DNA of 64,000 nt from Aphanothece sacrum FPU1. GTDB lineage: Bacteria; Cyanobacteriota; Cyanobacteriia; Cyanobacteriales; Microcystaceae. Position 1 is the first letter of the stretch. Every line of letters starts with the position of its first letter. Where the stretch lies: the NCBI RefSeq assembly GCF_003864295.1, contig NZ_BDQK01000003.1, forward strand, positions 1 to 64,000, in the 5' to 3' direction. The notes under the pieces were generated by a model. That model ran no database searches. It saw only the letters and a program-made list of their open reading frames with translations, and was not told the origin of the DNA. Made by a program: the position numbers and the translations under genes. Below, piece after piece: positions 1 through 9,069 of the stretch.

Positions 1-2
1 CC

Positions 3-1379
3 TTGAAATTAGAAGCCGTTTATAGCAAAGATGAAATATTAACTACCTATCTTAATCGGGTCTATTTAGGAGTCGGTAGTTATGGGTTTGAAGATGCGGC
101 CCAATTTTATTTTGAGAAATCAGCCAAAGCTTTAAGTATCTCCGAGGCCGCCACTTTAGTCGCCATGTTACCGGCCCCTAATTTGTATAATCCTGTCCAA
201 GATTATGATACCTCAGTGCAATTGCGAAATCGGGTAATTAGTCGCATGGTTGCATTAGGTATGATTTCCGCCGAAGATGGGGCTAGGGCCCGGCGATCGC
301 GGATTAATATTAGTCCTAAAGCCAGAAAAGCCCTAGCTAATAGCATGGCCCCCTATTTTTATGGTTATGTCTTTGAGGAGTTACGAGACTTATTAGGGGA
401 TGAGGTAGCCAAAGAAGGTAATTTTATCGTAGAGACGGGCTTAAACGTCAAATTACAGGCTTTAGCCGAAAAAAAGTTACGGGACACGGTTAAAACTCAA
501 GGGCCCAGTTATGGCTTTTCTCAAGGGGCCATGGTCACATTAGATAGCCGTACAGGGGAAATTTTAGCCCTGGTTGGAGGTGCAGACTACAAGCAAAGTC
601 AATTTAACCGTGTCACACAAGCGAAACGTCAACCCGGTTCCACATTTAAAGTGTTTGCTTATTCAGCAGCTTTAGAACAGGGAATACCTGCAGGAAAATA
701 TTATTCCTGTGGGGGTATTAGTTGGCGTGGCCAAGATTTTAAACCCTGTGAACGGAGTGGGGGGTCAGTAGATATGTATGGAGGAATAGCCCAATCAGAA
801 AATACCATCGCCTTGCAAGTAGCGCGAGATGTAGGCTTAAACCGAGTATTAGACATGGCCCGACGATTGGGGGTAAAATCAGAATTAGAGGAGGTTCCTG
901 GGGTCGTTTTGGGGCAAAGTGAGGTCACAGTCTTAGAAATGACGGGAGCTTATGCAGCCTTTGCTAATGATGGCATTTGGAACCGTCCCCATGCCATTCG
1001 TCGTATTTTGGATGGAGGAGACTGCACGGATAGAAATAAGTGGCAGTCTTGTCGAGAAATTTATACCTTTGAGGGGGATAATAGCGCAAAACAACGGTCT
1101 ATGTCTCCCCAAGTTGCCCAAACCATGACTTCTATGTTAAGGGGTGTGGTTTCAGGGGGAACAGGGAGAGGTGCAAGTATTGGACTCGCAGAAGCAGGAA
1201 AAACCGGAACCACTAATAAAGCAGTTGATTTATGGTTTGTGGGATATATTCCTAATTATCAACTGGCTACAGGTATTTGGTTAGGCAATGATAATAATTC
1301 TCCTACTAGGGGAAGTAGTGGTCAAGCGGCTGCTTTATGGGGTAATTATATGAGGGAAGGTTATCAGTTTAAAAAATAG
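3..1379 (+). CDS. Penicillin-binding protein 1A, 5'-truncated by window edge
   Basis: Bifunctional class A penicillin-binding protein that polymerises and cross-links peptidoglycan on the outer face of the plasma membrane. The frame is open to the left edge; the TTG at 3 is an internal codon, so the membrane anchor and most of the glycosyltransferase domain are missing. Visible residues 1-100 are the end of the GT51 domain (YLNRVYLG, then SEAATLVAMLP). The transpeptidase follows with active-site STFK at 213-216, SEN at 265-267 and KTG at 400-402, so the catalytic triad is complete. It ends soon after the KTG block without a long C-terminal tail. Family assignment is secure; which paralogue it is cannot be told. 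Confidence 0.93.
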   Translation: MKLEAVYSKDEILTTYLNRVYLGVGSYGFEDAAQFYFEKSAKALSISEAATLVAMLPAPNLYNPVQDYDTSVQLRNRVISRMVALGMISAEDGARARRSRINISPKARKALANSMAPYFYGYVFEELRDLLGDEVAKEGNFIVETGLNVKLQALAEKKLRDTVKTQGPSYGFSQGAMVTLDSRTGEILALVGGADYKQSQFNRVTQAKRQPGSTFKVFAYSAALEQGIPAGKYYSCGGISWRGQDFKPCERSGGSVDMYGGIAQSENTIALQVARDVGLNRVLDMARRLGVKSELEEVPGVVLGQSEVTVLEMTGAYAAFANDGIWNRPHAIRRILDGGDCTDRNKWQSCREIYTFEGDNSAKQRSMSPQVAQTMTSMLRGVVSGGTGRGASIGLAEAGKTGTTNKAVDLWFVGYIPNYQLATGIWLGNDNNSPTRGSSGQAAALWGNYMREGYQFKK

Positions 1380-1654
1380 GTGAACTACCCCAACTAATTG
1401 CAAGCAATATAGCGGACACAGTTTACCCATCATACCTTTACTATTACGAAAAAATATACAATAAGTAGTATGCTTCTGTCAACCCCATTCTCTCGTTCCT
1501 TATTAAGAATCTTTCTCACTCTTTTTTGTTCATTTTGAACATTTTTGCTGATATTTTGTATTCAATGTTACACTTTTTGAAGTAAAAGAAAATATTAAAG
1601 ATACAAATATGTTACAGGGTTATTAATTATAATTATTGTTTAAATTCATTGTAG

Positions 1655-1675
1655 GGGCATAATACCATTATGCCC
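1655..1675. repeat. Dispersed GTAGGGG-type palindrome, possible terminator
   Basis: Perfect 9-bp stem (GGGCATAAT/ATTATGCCC) with a 3-nt loop, preceded by ATTGTAGG and followed by GTTATTTTT. It lies downstream of the PBP1A gene, so it could end that transcript. It belongs to the family seen at 1745, 11541 and 46700. The rest of 1380-1782 shows no coding sequence that I can recognise. Confidence 0.6.
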
Positions 1676-1744
1676 GTTATTTTTGATTGCCTATTAGGGG
1701 TTAATTATGTTTAAATTTAATAGTTTTTCAGTTTAACCGTGTGA

Positions 1745-1765
1745 GGGTTTAACAGTGTTAAACCC
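1745..1765. repeat. Second GTAGGGG-type palindrome downstream of rplI
   Basis: Perfect 9-bp stem GGGTTTAAC/GTTAAACCC with a 3-nt loop; on the minus strand it is preceded by CGTAGG. It sits 17 bp past the rplI stop. There is no T-run, so it looks more like a dispersed repeat than a standard terminator. Confidence 0.55.
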
Positions 1766-1782
1766 CTACGATAAACAATGTT

Positions 1783-2241
1783 TTAAAGAGGTGCAACTTG
1801 AATTTCAACTTCAGCAGTGACTTCAGGATGAAGTTTAACAGTTGCTTTGTAGAACCCAGTTTGACTAATTTCTGGGATAGTAATACCGCGACGATCAATC
1901 TCTTGGTTAGTAGCTTCCTTAATGAGATCCGCTACCTCTTGAGTAGTAACGGTTCCAAAGATAGATTCTCCTTCCCCAACCTGTTTACGAATAATATAAC
2001 GTCCGATAGTTTCTAGGGCAATCTTACGAGATTGAGCTTCCTGTTTTTCAGCTAATAAGCGTTGTCTTTCTTTCTCCTTGCGTTGTTCTACTTGTCTGAG
2101 AATTCCTGCAGTCGCGATTACGCCTAATTTTTGAGGAATCAGGTAATTTCTAGCATATCCTGGAGCTACTTCCACGAGATCGCCAGTTTTACCTAATTTA
2201 TTGACAGATTCGTTTAATACAAGCTGAACTCGTTTTGCCAT
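1783..2241 (-). CDS. rplI: 50S ribosomal protein L9
   Basis: Structural protein of the large ribosomal subunit, bound to 23S rRNA near the L1 stalk. The N-terminal domain carries the family signature ([20 protein letters not shown], residues 17-36), followed by the long basic/acidic connecting helix (about 50-75) and the C-terminal domain ending in VEIQVAPL. At 152 aa it has the normal length. The ATG is preceded by AAGGAG-like sequence on the minus strand. It is monocistronic as far as can be seen, with a palindromic repeat after the stop. Confidence 0.97.
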   Translation of the reverse strand: MAKRVQLVLNESVNKLGKTGDLVEVAPGYARNYLIPQKLGVIATAGILRQVEQRKEKERQRLLAEKQEAQSRKIALETIGRYIIRKQVGEGESIFGTVTTQEVADLIKEATNQEIDRRGITIPEISQTGFYKATVKLHPEVTAEVEIQVAPL

Positions 2242-2308
2242 TGTTCTTACTCCTTAGTCTTAATTATAGTTTTGACCACGATCTTTAATTCTACAATAAA
2301 TTATCAAT

Positions 2309-2440
2309 TTAGTGATTAATTATTTGTTTAACCCAGATCCTAAACTGTTTTAATGCTTTGGCACTTCCTATTTTTTGGGCAGATTGTAAGGTTTCTGGAA
2401 TTTTTTCAACTAGATTAAATTGAGGAAATATGGCGATGTA
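2309..2440 (-). pseudogene. Possible C-terminal gene remnant between rplI and purB
   Basis: A 43-codon minus-strand frame ends in TAA at 2309-2311 and reads like a real C-terminus (LVEKIPETLQSAQKIGSAKA, then KQFRIWVKQ). An in-frame stop precedes it and there is no usable start codon, so it looks like the tail of a lost gene. I do not recognise the family. It could also be chance. Confidence 0.25.
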
Positions 2441-2466
2441 TTATTTCGTAGAGACATAATAATATA

Positions 2467-3762
2467 TTATATCCCTAATCTTTGATAAATAGTATCCAAA
2501 TTTTGTAAATGATGTTGAGGATCAAAACATTTTTCAAGATCTTCAGATGACAAATATTGAGTCACTTGAGGGTCTTTTGTAATTAAATCATGAAAATTAC
2601 CATCCTCTTTATTCCAAGCTTCATGAGCGCATTTTTGCACAACTTGATAAGCTTCTTCTCGACTCATCCCTTTTTCGACTAAAGATAATAAAACTCGTTG
2701 ACTAAAAATGACCCCACCATAAACATTCATATTCCGTTTCATGTTATCAGGATACACCAATAAATTTTTAATTAAATCGGTGGTTTCTTTTAACATAAAA
2801 TGGGTCAAAATACAAGTATCTGGTAACATTACTCGTTCGACAGAACTATGAGAAATGTCTCTTTCATGCCATAAAGCGACGTTTTCCAAAGCAGCAACCG
2901 TATAACTTCTAATAATACGAGCCATCCCAGTTAACCGTTCAGAACGTATCGGGTTACGTTTATGAGGCATAGCAGAAGATCCTTTTTGTCCCTTAGAAAA
3001 GTATTCTTCTACCTCTAAAACATCAGTCCTTTGCAAATTACGAATTTCTACAGCAAACCGTTCCAAAGATGCCGCTAATAAAGCTAATTGTTGCACAAAT
3101 TCTGCATGGCGATCGCGAGAAATAACCTGAGTGGATGCGGTATCAGGTTCAAGTCCCAAATATTGACAAGATAAGGTTTCTACTCTGGGGTCAACATTAG
3201 CATAAGTTCCCACGGCCCCCGATATTTTCCCCACAGAAATAGACTGACGTAATGTTACTAATCTCTCACGGTTGCGTAACACTTCAGCTAACCATCCAGC
3301 TAATTTAAACCCAAACGTAATAGGTTCAGCGTGAATACCATGCGATCGCCCGACCATGACCGTGTTACGATGTTGTTGCGCTTGATAACGTAAGGCTTGT
3401 ATCAGGTCTTCTAACCGTTCTAAAATCAGGTTTAAACTAGCCACCATTTGCAAAGCTAAGGCAGTATCCAAAACATCGGAACTGGTTAACCCTAAATGGA
3501 TGTATCGCCCTGCATCTCCCACATATTCGTTAACATTAGTCAGAAAAGCGATCACATCGTGACGTACTTCTGCTTCAATTTCTAACACCCGTTGGGGGTC
3601 AAAATTTGCTTTAGCCTTAATTTCTTCAACAGCTTCCTTGGGAATGTATCCTAAAGAAGCTTGTGCTTCACACACCGCAATTTCAACTTGTAACCAGGTT
3701 TGGAGTTTGTAGGTATCTGTCCAGAGTTGGCCCATTTCGGGCAGAGTATAACGCTCAATCAC
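2467..3762 (-). CDS. purB: Adenylosuccinate lyase
   Basis: Catalyses two fumarate-releasing steps in purine synthesis: SAICAR to AICAR and adenylosuccinate to AMP. Cytosolic homotetramer of the fumarase/aspartase superfamily. Visible motifs are the conserved H68 region (EVRHDV), GRSHGIHAEP with catalytic His at 141, and the flexible signature loop SSAMPHKRNP at 262-271. At 431 aa it matches the bacterial short form. The ATG at 3760-3762 begins MIERYTLPEM, the typical start. It stands alone between unrelated genes. Confidence 0.97.
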   Translation of the reverse strand: MIERYTLPEMGQLWTDTYKLQTWLQVEIAVCEAQASLGYIPKEAVEEIKAKANFDPQRVLEIEAEVRHDVIAFLTNVNEYVGDAGRYIHLGLTSSDVLDTALALQMVASLNLILERLEDLIQALRYQAQQHRNTVMVGRSHGIHAEPITFGFKLAGWLAEVLRNRERLVTLRQSISVGKISGAVGTYANVDPRVETLSCQYLGLEPDTASTQVISRDRHAEFVQQLALLAASLERFAVEIRNLQRTDVLEVEEYFSKGQKGSSAMPHKRNPIRSERLTGMARIIRSYTVAALENVALWHERDISHSSVERVMLPDTCILTHFMLKETTDLIKNLLVYPDNMKRNMNVYGGVIFSQRVLLSLVEKGMSREEAYQVVQKCAHEAWNKEDGNFHDLITKDPQVTQYLSSEDLEKCFDPQHHLQNLDTIYQRLGI

Positions 3763-3950
3763 GGCTGTGTGTCACCGAATACAACCTTTCAATCATACTA
3801 TAATATCTGTCGAAAAAGATGAATGGGCCAGATACTCTGTTACAAAACATAATGTTATGAATAATGGACAAAAAGCATTACCATATTGATCCTAGTTAAG
3901 ATCTCTTTGTGTCTTTGCGGGAGAGTTAAACCCATTTTGATGTCCCAATT

Positions 3951-4769
3951 TTAATACAAAACTATCATTAACTCTTTCTGATATTGCTGAGTTAAAGGGT
4001 TATTTTTACCTAACAAACTAAAAATAGAAAGCATCGCTTTTTTGGCTCCATCTTCCCGATATTTACGATTTTCTTCGACAATTTGTAAAAAGATTTTCAA
4101 AGCTTCTTCATAATCTTCTTTGAGGGTTAATTCTGCTGCTTTAAAGAATAATTTGTCTAAGTCTGTTTCTCCAGGATTTGCGATTATTTTCTTAAAGTAA
4201 ATTAAATTTTGCATTAATTGAGCTTTAGTATAATACTCTGTATGTTCTGAACTGATAGTTTTGAGCATTTTTTCTGCTTCATCTAAACGATTAAGACGCA
4301 GAAGAAAGGTAGATACTTCAAAAATCAATTGAGGGTTATCAGGATATTTAACAAATAATTCATCAAATAATTGTTTAACTTTAGTGGCATTTTTAGCCTC
4401 AATTGCTTGATGGACTTCTTTTAATTTTAATATTAAGTCAGATTGTAAATTATACTGTTCTAATAAAGCTCGTATATCCGCTTCGGGTAACATCCCGACA
4501 AATCCTGGGGATATCTTTCCTTGATAGGCAATTCTCACATCGGGAACCCCTTCTACAGCAAATTGTTTAGCTAATTCTGGGTGACGATCAATATCAATTT
4601 TAGCGACGATAAAATCATATTCTTTGAGTAAATTTTCTAGCAGAGGACTGAGCAATTTACAAGGACCGCACCAAGTAGCATAAAAGTCAATTAAAACGAG
4701 CTTGTCTTGACAATTATTAATAACTGCTACTTCAAAATTATTCTCATCAACGTCAACCACATATCCCAT
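3951..4769 (-). CDS. Thioredoxin domain protein with TPR-like C-terminal region (YbbN/CnoX type)
   Basis: Cytosolic fusion of an N-terminal thioredoxin fold (about 1-110) with an alpha-helical TPR-like tail (about 115-272). The redox motif is WCGPCK with Cys34 and Cys37 both present, so it may be redox active; E. coli YbbN/CnoX, by contrast, lacks the standard motif and acts as a chaperedoxin. The tail has helical pairs such as IFEVSTFLLRLNRLDEAEKM. The gene lies 26 bp downstream of the VOC gene on the same strand, which suggests co-transcription. A chaperone or redox-repair role is inference. Confidence 0.85.
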   Translation of the reverse strand: MGYVVDVDENNFEVAVINNCQDKLVLIDFYATWCGPCKLLSPLLENLLKEYDFIVAKIDIDRHPELAKQFAVEGVPDVRIAYQGKISPGFVGMLPEADIRALLEQYNLQSDLILKLKEVHQAIEAKNATKVKQLFDELFVKYPDNPQLIFEVSTFLLRLNRLDEAEKMLKTISSEHTEYYTKAQLMQNLIYFKKIIANPGETDLDKLFFKAAELTLKEDYEEALKIFLQIVEENRKYREDGAKKAMLSIFSLLGKNNPLTQQYQKELMIVLY

Positions 4770-4795
4770 AATTTTCTCTCCTTGTGTTTAGATAA

Positions 4796-5188
4796 TTAAG
4801 ATTCGTAAAGTTCAATGGGTAAACCATCAGGATCTTTAAAAAAGGTAAATTGTTTACCTGTTAATTCATCAAGTCGAATGGGTTCAACGGGGACTCCTTT
4901 GCTTTCTAATTCATTAACAGTTTGCTCTAAATTGTCAACTGCTAAAGCTAAATGTCTTAATCCACAAGCTTCTGTTTGTGGATAACCTATTCTAGCGGGA
5001 GGGTTAGGAAAGGAGAACAATTCTATTCTATCGTGGTTTCCGACTTGCAGATCAAGTTTATAAGAATCTCTTTCTTTTCTCAGGGTTTCTTGTATGACGG
5101 AAAAGCCTAAAATTTCGGTATAAAACTTTTTTGACTTTTCATAATTAGAACAAATAATAGCTACGTGATGAAATCCTTGAGTTTGCAT
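4796..5188 (-). CDS. VOC family protein (glyoxalase/YaeR-like)
   Basis: Single-domain vicinal oxygen chelate protein of 130 aa, matching the YaeR/GloA2-like group. Two beta-alpha-beta-beta-beta units are visible: GFHHVAIICSNYEKSKKFY near the start and LRHLALAVDNLEQTVNEL in the second half. Likely metal ligands are His8, a Glu in DRIELFSF, His in LRHLALAV and Glu in LPIELYES. The substrate is unknown and glyoxalase I activity should not be assumed. It is first in a probable two-gene unit with the thioredoxin-TPR gene. Confidence 0.88.
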   Translation of the reverse strand: MQTQGFHHVAIICSNYEKSKKFYTEILGFSVIQETLRKERDSYKLDLQVGNHDRIELFSFPNPPARIGYPQTEACGLRHLALAVDNLEQTVNELESKGVPVEPIRLDELTGKQFTFFKDPDGLPIELYES

Positions 5189-5264
5189 ATTTTTAATAAA
5201 TTATAAATTATAAACTAGAATTTAAGATAGAACTTACTAAGTTATATAATTCCCGGAGGTTAAG

Positions 5265-6899
5265 TTGTTGTTTACTCGCTTGAAAAAATATAACAATCTA
5301 CAGTATCTTGCGCTAATTCTTTTCATGATTATTTTAGCTTTAGGAATTTTTTTTAGGGTTGTCAATATAGAGCAAAAGATTTTTTGGCATGATGAAGTCT
5401 ATACGAAATTATATATGGCTGGTTATACCAGACAAGACTGGATAACATCGCTTTTTAATGGACAGATTATTGGGGTTAAAGATGTGGAAAAATATTTACA
5501 GTTTAACCCTCAGAGAACTTTAGGGGATCTTCTCTATACCTTAGCCGTACAAGAGCCTGACTATACTCCTTTATATCATATAATTCTTAGATTTTGGGTG
5601 CAATTTTTGGGAGATTCGATCACTGTAATTAGAAGTTTATCGGTTGTCTCTAGCTTGCTCATTTTTCCTGCACTTTATTGGTTGTCTTGGGAACTATTTA
5701 ATTCTTCTTTAATAGCTGTGACTTCTCTGGCTATTATGGCAATTTCTCCTTTTTTCATTCTCTATGCTCAGGAATCTCGTGATTTTATCTTATGGACTGC
5801 CATTATTATACTAGCAAACGGGTCATTATTAAGAGCCATTCGCTTAGAACATGACTTAAATTGTTCTAGTAGAAATAAAAATTACGCTTGGGGAATCTAT
5901 ATTATTTTAATGATTTTGAGTTTCTATACATCTCTTTTTACAGTTTCAGTTATGTTAGCACAGAGTATTTATATAATTTTACTGGAAAGATTTAGATTGA
6001 CCAAAGTAGTCATTTTCTATTGCCTCGCGTCCATTATTAATCTCATTGCTTTTTTACCCTGGTTCATTGTTTTTATTGTCAACTATCAAGCTTTTAATAA
6101 TTCCATGTCTTGGATTAGTACTATTAAAATTTCCAATTTAGAATTGTTAAAAAACTTGAGTTTAAATATAAGTAGAGTATTTTTTGATTTCGGATTACCA
6201 TTAGAACATACTTTAACTTATATAATCAGTTTGATTAGTTTAGTTTTAGTGAGTTATTCTGTTTACTGGGTTTGTTATGATACTGCACCTCGTATTAAAT
6301 ATTTTATTCTCAGTATGATCATTATTCCTATTTCCTTATTGCTTTTACCAGATTTAATTATAGGAGGAATTCGTTCTCTATCAGCACGATATTTGATTGC
6401 TGCTTTTCTTGGTTATATTTTAGCTGTTAGCTATCTAGTTGCAACGAAAGTCATATTGCCAATTTTTTCTAATGAATTAACTAATAAAATCTGGACTATT
6501 TTAGCAGGTATATTGATGTCTATTAGTATTGTCTCTTGTGTAATGAATGCTCAAGCAAAAGTAGTTTGGTTTCAAGTAATTAGCTACAATCTCCCTGAAG
6601 TTGCTCGGATTATTAATCAATCTTCCTCTCCTCTTTTAATTAGCAATAATACGGGTTATAATCCTGGTAATATTTTTGCTTTGAGTTATCTTCTTAAACC
6701 AGAAGTAAAGATTCAGGTATTACCAGAAGAAAAAGAATATACTATACCAAGGGGTTTTAGTGATATATTTTTATTGAATCCTTCTGATGACTTAAAAGCA
6801 AGATTAGTGAACACCCAAAATGTTAAGATTAAGCAGGTATTTAGTGATCTTTATCTCTGGTTATGGAAAGTAAAAAGTCGAGAATTAGCTGAGGAATAG
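5265..6899 (+). CDS. Glycosyltransferase family 39-like integral membrane protein
   Basis: 544-aa polytopic membrane protein with about 11-13 hydrophobic segments and a long loop between the first two. Near the N-terminus, FWHDEVYTKLYMAGY resembles the acidic first-loop motif of the PMT/ArnT (GT-C fold) superfamily, which uses a polyprenyl-linked sugar donor. The periplasmic C-terminal part (about 440-544) is soluble. Start: GGAGG at 5255-5259 supports TTG at 5265 (or the TTG at 5268); the next ATG would remove part of the first helix. The target (lipid, protein or polysaccharide) is unknown. It is divergent from the VOC gene. Confidence 0.72.
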   Translation: MLFTRLKKYNNLQYLALILFMIILALGIFFRVVNIEQKIFWHDEVYTKLYMAGYTRQDWITSLFNGQIIGVKDVEKYLQFNPQRTLGDLLYTLAVQEPDYTPLYHIILRFWVQFLGDSITVIRSLSVVSSLLIFPALYWLSWELFNSSLIAVTSLAIMAISPFFILYAQESRDFILWTAIIILANGSLLRAIRLEHDLNCSSRNKNYAWGIYIILMILSFYTSLFTVSVMLAQSIYIILLERFRLTKVVIFYCLASIINLIAFLPWFIVFIVNYQAFNNSMSWISTIKISNLELLKNLSLNISRVFFDFGLPLEHTLTYIISLISLVLVSYSVYWVCYDTAPRIKYFILSMIIIPISLLLLPDLIIGGIRSLSARYLIAAFLGYILAVSYLVATKVILPIFSNELTNKIWTILAGILMSISIVSCVMNAQAKVVWFQVISYNLPEVARIINQSSSPLLISNNTGYNPGNIFALSYLLKPEVKIQVLPEEKEYTIPRGFSDIFLLNPSDDLKARLVNTQNVKIKQVFSDLYLWLWKVKSRELAEE

Positions 6900-7300
6900 A
6901 ATACACTTATTTAATGAGGTAAGTTGAGGAAGTTTGAAAATAGCATCTTAATTATTCCGGTTCCGAAAGCTAATAGAAAACCAACTGCAACGGAGCGGCA
7001 GTCTACTTCTGGTTTAGATTCTTATTGTTCCCCGTCTCTCCTTCACTGGTATTTAGTTACTTACTAGGCGTGATCGCTTTATGTGTTATTCATGTAATAT
7101 GTTGTGTATTACTTTTTGGTCATTCCTTTGATGATCTGGTTCTTACCATTAGTTTAGCTAAGTCTCACCCCAATTTTAGCGGCTCTCAAAAAAAAATATG
7201 AGGATAAATCCAAATTTATTTTACCTTTGGTGATTTGTGTGTTATGATTATTAATCGTGGGTTAATTAAGCTAAGTTTAGATTAATGTAGCGCACATTAC
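6900..7300. other. Intergenic region with two short hydrophobic frames
   Basis: No clear gene. On the plus strand a stop-free stretch (about 6980-7200) reads VYFWFRFLLFPVSPS and SYLLGVIALCVIHVI, like a membrane helix, and ends at TGA near 7200, but it has no start. On the minus strand (about 6910-7015) a short frame reads VAVGFLLAFGTGIIKML, also helix-like. Both look like remnants of membrane-protein genes. The last 60 bases should hold the tRNA-Leu promoter, which I cannot place with confidence. Confidence 0.3.
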
Positions 7301-7611
7301 GGGGGCGTGGCGGAATGGTAGACGCTGCGGACTTAAATGAATTGAGCCTTGTTGGAGTAATCTGGCAAGTGTAAGCTCTCAAATTCAGGGAAACCTAAGT
7401 CTAACATATAGATAAGGCAATCCTGAGCCAAGCTGAAATCGAAAGGTTTTCGAAGGTGCAGAGACTCGACGGGAGCTACCCTAACAGATAATGCTGAGGG
7501 TAAAGAGAGAGTCCAATTCTCAAAGCTGAGATCAAGCAGTAGCGAAAGCTGCAAGAGAATGAAAATCCGTTGACCTTAAAAGTCGTGAGAGTTCAAGTCT
7601 CTCCGCCCCCA
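7301..7611 (+). tRNA. trnL-UAA: tRNA-Leu (anticodon UAA), interrupted by a group I intron
   Basis: The 5' exon is 7301-7334 and the 3' exon 7562-7611, 84 nt when joined. The acceptor stem GGGGGCG pairs with CGCCCCC at 7604-7610, with discriminator A at 7611; CCA is not encoded. The spliced anticodon stem is GCGGA/TCCGT around loop CTTAAAA, giving anticodon UAA. The long variable arm is typical of leucine tRNAs, and the T arm reads GAGAGTTCAAGTCTCTC. The intron interrupts the anticodon between U34 and A35, the ancestral cyanobacterial/plastid position. Confidence 0.97.
7335..7561 (+). other. Group I intron in tRNA-Leu(UAA)
   Basis: 227-nt self-splicing intron. It begins AAATGAATTGAGCC and ends with the conserved terminal G at 7561. 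Core elements are visible: the P/Q region AATCCTGAGCCAAGC near 7420 and the R/S region CAGAGACTCGACGGGAGC near 7460. No homing endonuclease is encoded; the minus-strand frame across it is not a gene. This is the well-known intron shared with chloroplast trnL. Confidence 0.95.
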
Positions 7612-7650
7612 TTACTATCGAACAACGCCACAAAAGCTTATCAATTCTTG

Positions 7651-7683
7651 AACCCTCCTAATTAATCTGATTTAGGGTTTTTT
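7651..7683 (+). terminator. Terminator after tRNA-Leu
   Basis: AACCCT (7651-7656) pairs with AGGGTT (7674-7679) and is followed by a T-run. It lies 40 bp past the tRNA 3' end. Confidence 0.65.
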
Positions 7684-7843
7684 AGGGGTAAAAGGACGGG
7701 TTAACGGTTCTCTGATAAAGATTCATTGTCCTATCCAAGCGACACTTTTCCAATAAGCATTTGATAAGGTATCCCCCTCAATATAGTGATTCATTACAAT
7801 ATAAAAATTTAAGGTTTACCTTAGTTATTATAAAACAAATAAA

Positions 7844-9067
7844 ATGTTAACAATTATCGTCATTGGTGGGGGTGCGGCGGGTTTTTTTGGAGCAATTACT
7901 TGTGCTAATACCTACCCTAATACACAGGTTATTTTATTAGAGGCAGGTCGTCAACCTTTAAGCAAAGTTCGTATCTCTGGAGGAGGCCGTTGTAATGTCA
8001 CTCATCACTGTTTTGATCCCGCTCAATTAATTAATTATTATCCCAGAGGAAGTAAAGCTTTAAGAGGTGCATTTACTCGCTTTCAACCTCAAGATACTAT
8101 TGCTTGGTTTGAGTCTCAAGGTGTTAAGTTAAAAACTGAAGCTGATGGTCGAATGTTTCCTATAACTGATAACTCAGAAACTATTGTTAATTGTTTACTA
8201 AATGCAGCTACTAAAGCAGGGGTTAAATTACGAACTCAAGCAGTTGTTACAGCAGTTAAAAACATTGATAATTATTTTGAAATAGAGTTGAAAAGTGGTG
8301 AAATAATTAAAGGCAATCGCGTTTTAATTGCTACAGGTAGTAATCCTTTAGGCTATCGTTGGGCTAAATTTTTAGGTCATACTATTGAACCGCTTATTCC
8401 TTCTTTATTTACCTTTAATATTAAAGATAAACGTCTTCAAGGATTAGCAGGAATTAGTGTTGACAATGGGATGGTAGGCTTATTAAATACAAGTAAAAAA
8501 CCTTTAGAACAAATTGGTCCCGTCTTAATTACTCATTGGGGGTTAAGTGGCCCCGCTATCCTCAAATTATCTGCATTTGGAGCGAAAATATTACAAGAAA
8601 ATAATTATCAAATGTCTTTATTAGTGAATTGGCTTTATCCTAAAAATGTAGAAGAAATTAAACAAGATTTATTAAAAATTAAAGAAGAACATTTGCGTAA
8701 AAATATATCTAGTTTTTCTCCTGTTAGTGTATCTAAAAGACTTTGGCAAAGATTTCTAGATATCTCAGAAATTGATCCACAGAAGAAATGGTCAGAGATT
8801 TCGCAAAAAAACTTAACTAAATTAGTGACTGAATTAACTCAAAGTTGTTATAAAATAGAAGGTAAAGGAGTATTTAAAGAAGAATTTATTACTTGTGGAG
8901 GTATTAAATTAAAAGAAATTGATTTTAAAACAATGGAAAGTCAAATCTGTCCTCATTTATACTTCGCAGGAGAAATCTTAGATATTGATGGTGTAACCGG
9001 AGGATTTAACTTTCAAAGTGCTTGGACAACTGGATGGATAGCAGGTAAAGCAATCGGAAATAATTAA
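7844..9067 (+). CDS. FAD-dependent oxidoreductase, HI0933/YhiN family
   Basis: 407-aa flavoprotein of the HI0933-like (YhiN/BaiN) family. The N-terminal dinucleotide-binding loop IGGGAAGFFGA binds FAD, and the family hallmark GGGRCNVTH follows near residue 50. A C-terminal FAD contact (ITCGGIKLKEID and YFAGEILDIDGVTGGFNFQ) closes the domain, with family-typical length. The physiological substrate is unknown in most bacteria; tRNA or bile-acid-type reductions are proposed for relatives and should not be transferred. It is followed after 2 bp by a secreted heparinase-like gene, so the two are probably co-transcribed. Confidence 0.9.
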   Translation: MLTIIVIGGGAAGFFGAITCANTYPNTQVILLEAGRQPLSKVRISGGGRCNVTHHCFDPAQLINYYPRGSKALRGAFTRFQPQDTIAWFESQGVKLKTEADGRMFPITDNSETIVNCLLNAATKAGVKLRTQAVVTAVKNIDNYFEIELKSGEIIKGNRVLIATGSNPLGYRWAKFLGHTIEPLIPSLFTFNIKDKRLQGLAGISVDNGMVGLLNTSKKPLEQIGPVLITHWGLSGPAILKLSAFGAKILQENNYQMSLLVNWLYPKNVEEIKQDLLKIKEEHLRKNISSFSPVSVSKRLWQRFLDISEIDPQKKWSEISQKNLTKLVTELTQSCYKIEGKGVFKEEFITCGGIKLKEIDFKTMESQICPHLYFAGEILDIDGVTGGFNFQSAWTTGWIAGKAIGNN

Positions 9068-9069
9068 CA

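Noticed and set aside
7333-7554. 73-aa minus-strand ORF
   Set aside because: It lies across the group I intron of tRNA-Leu; RNA structure explains the sequence and no homing endonuclease motif is present.
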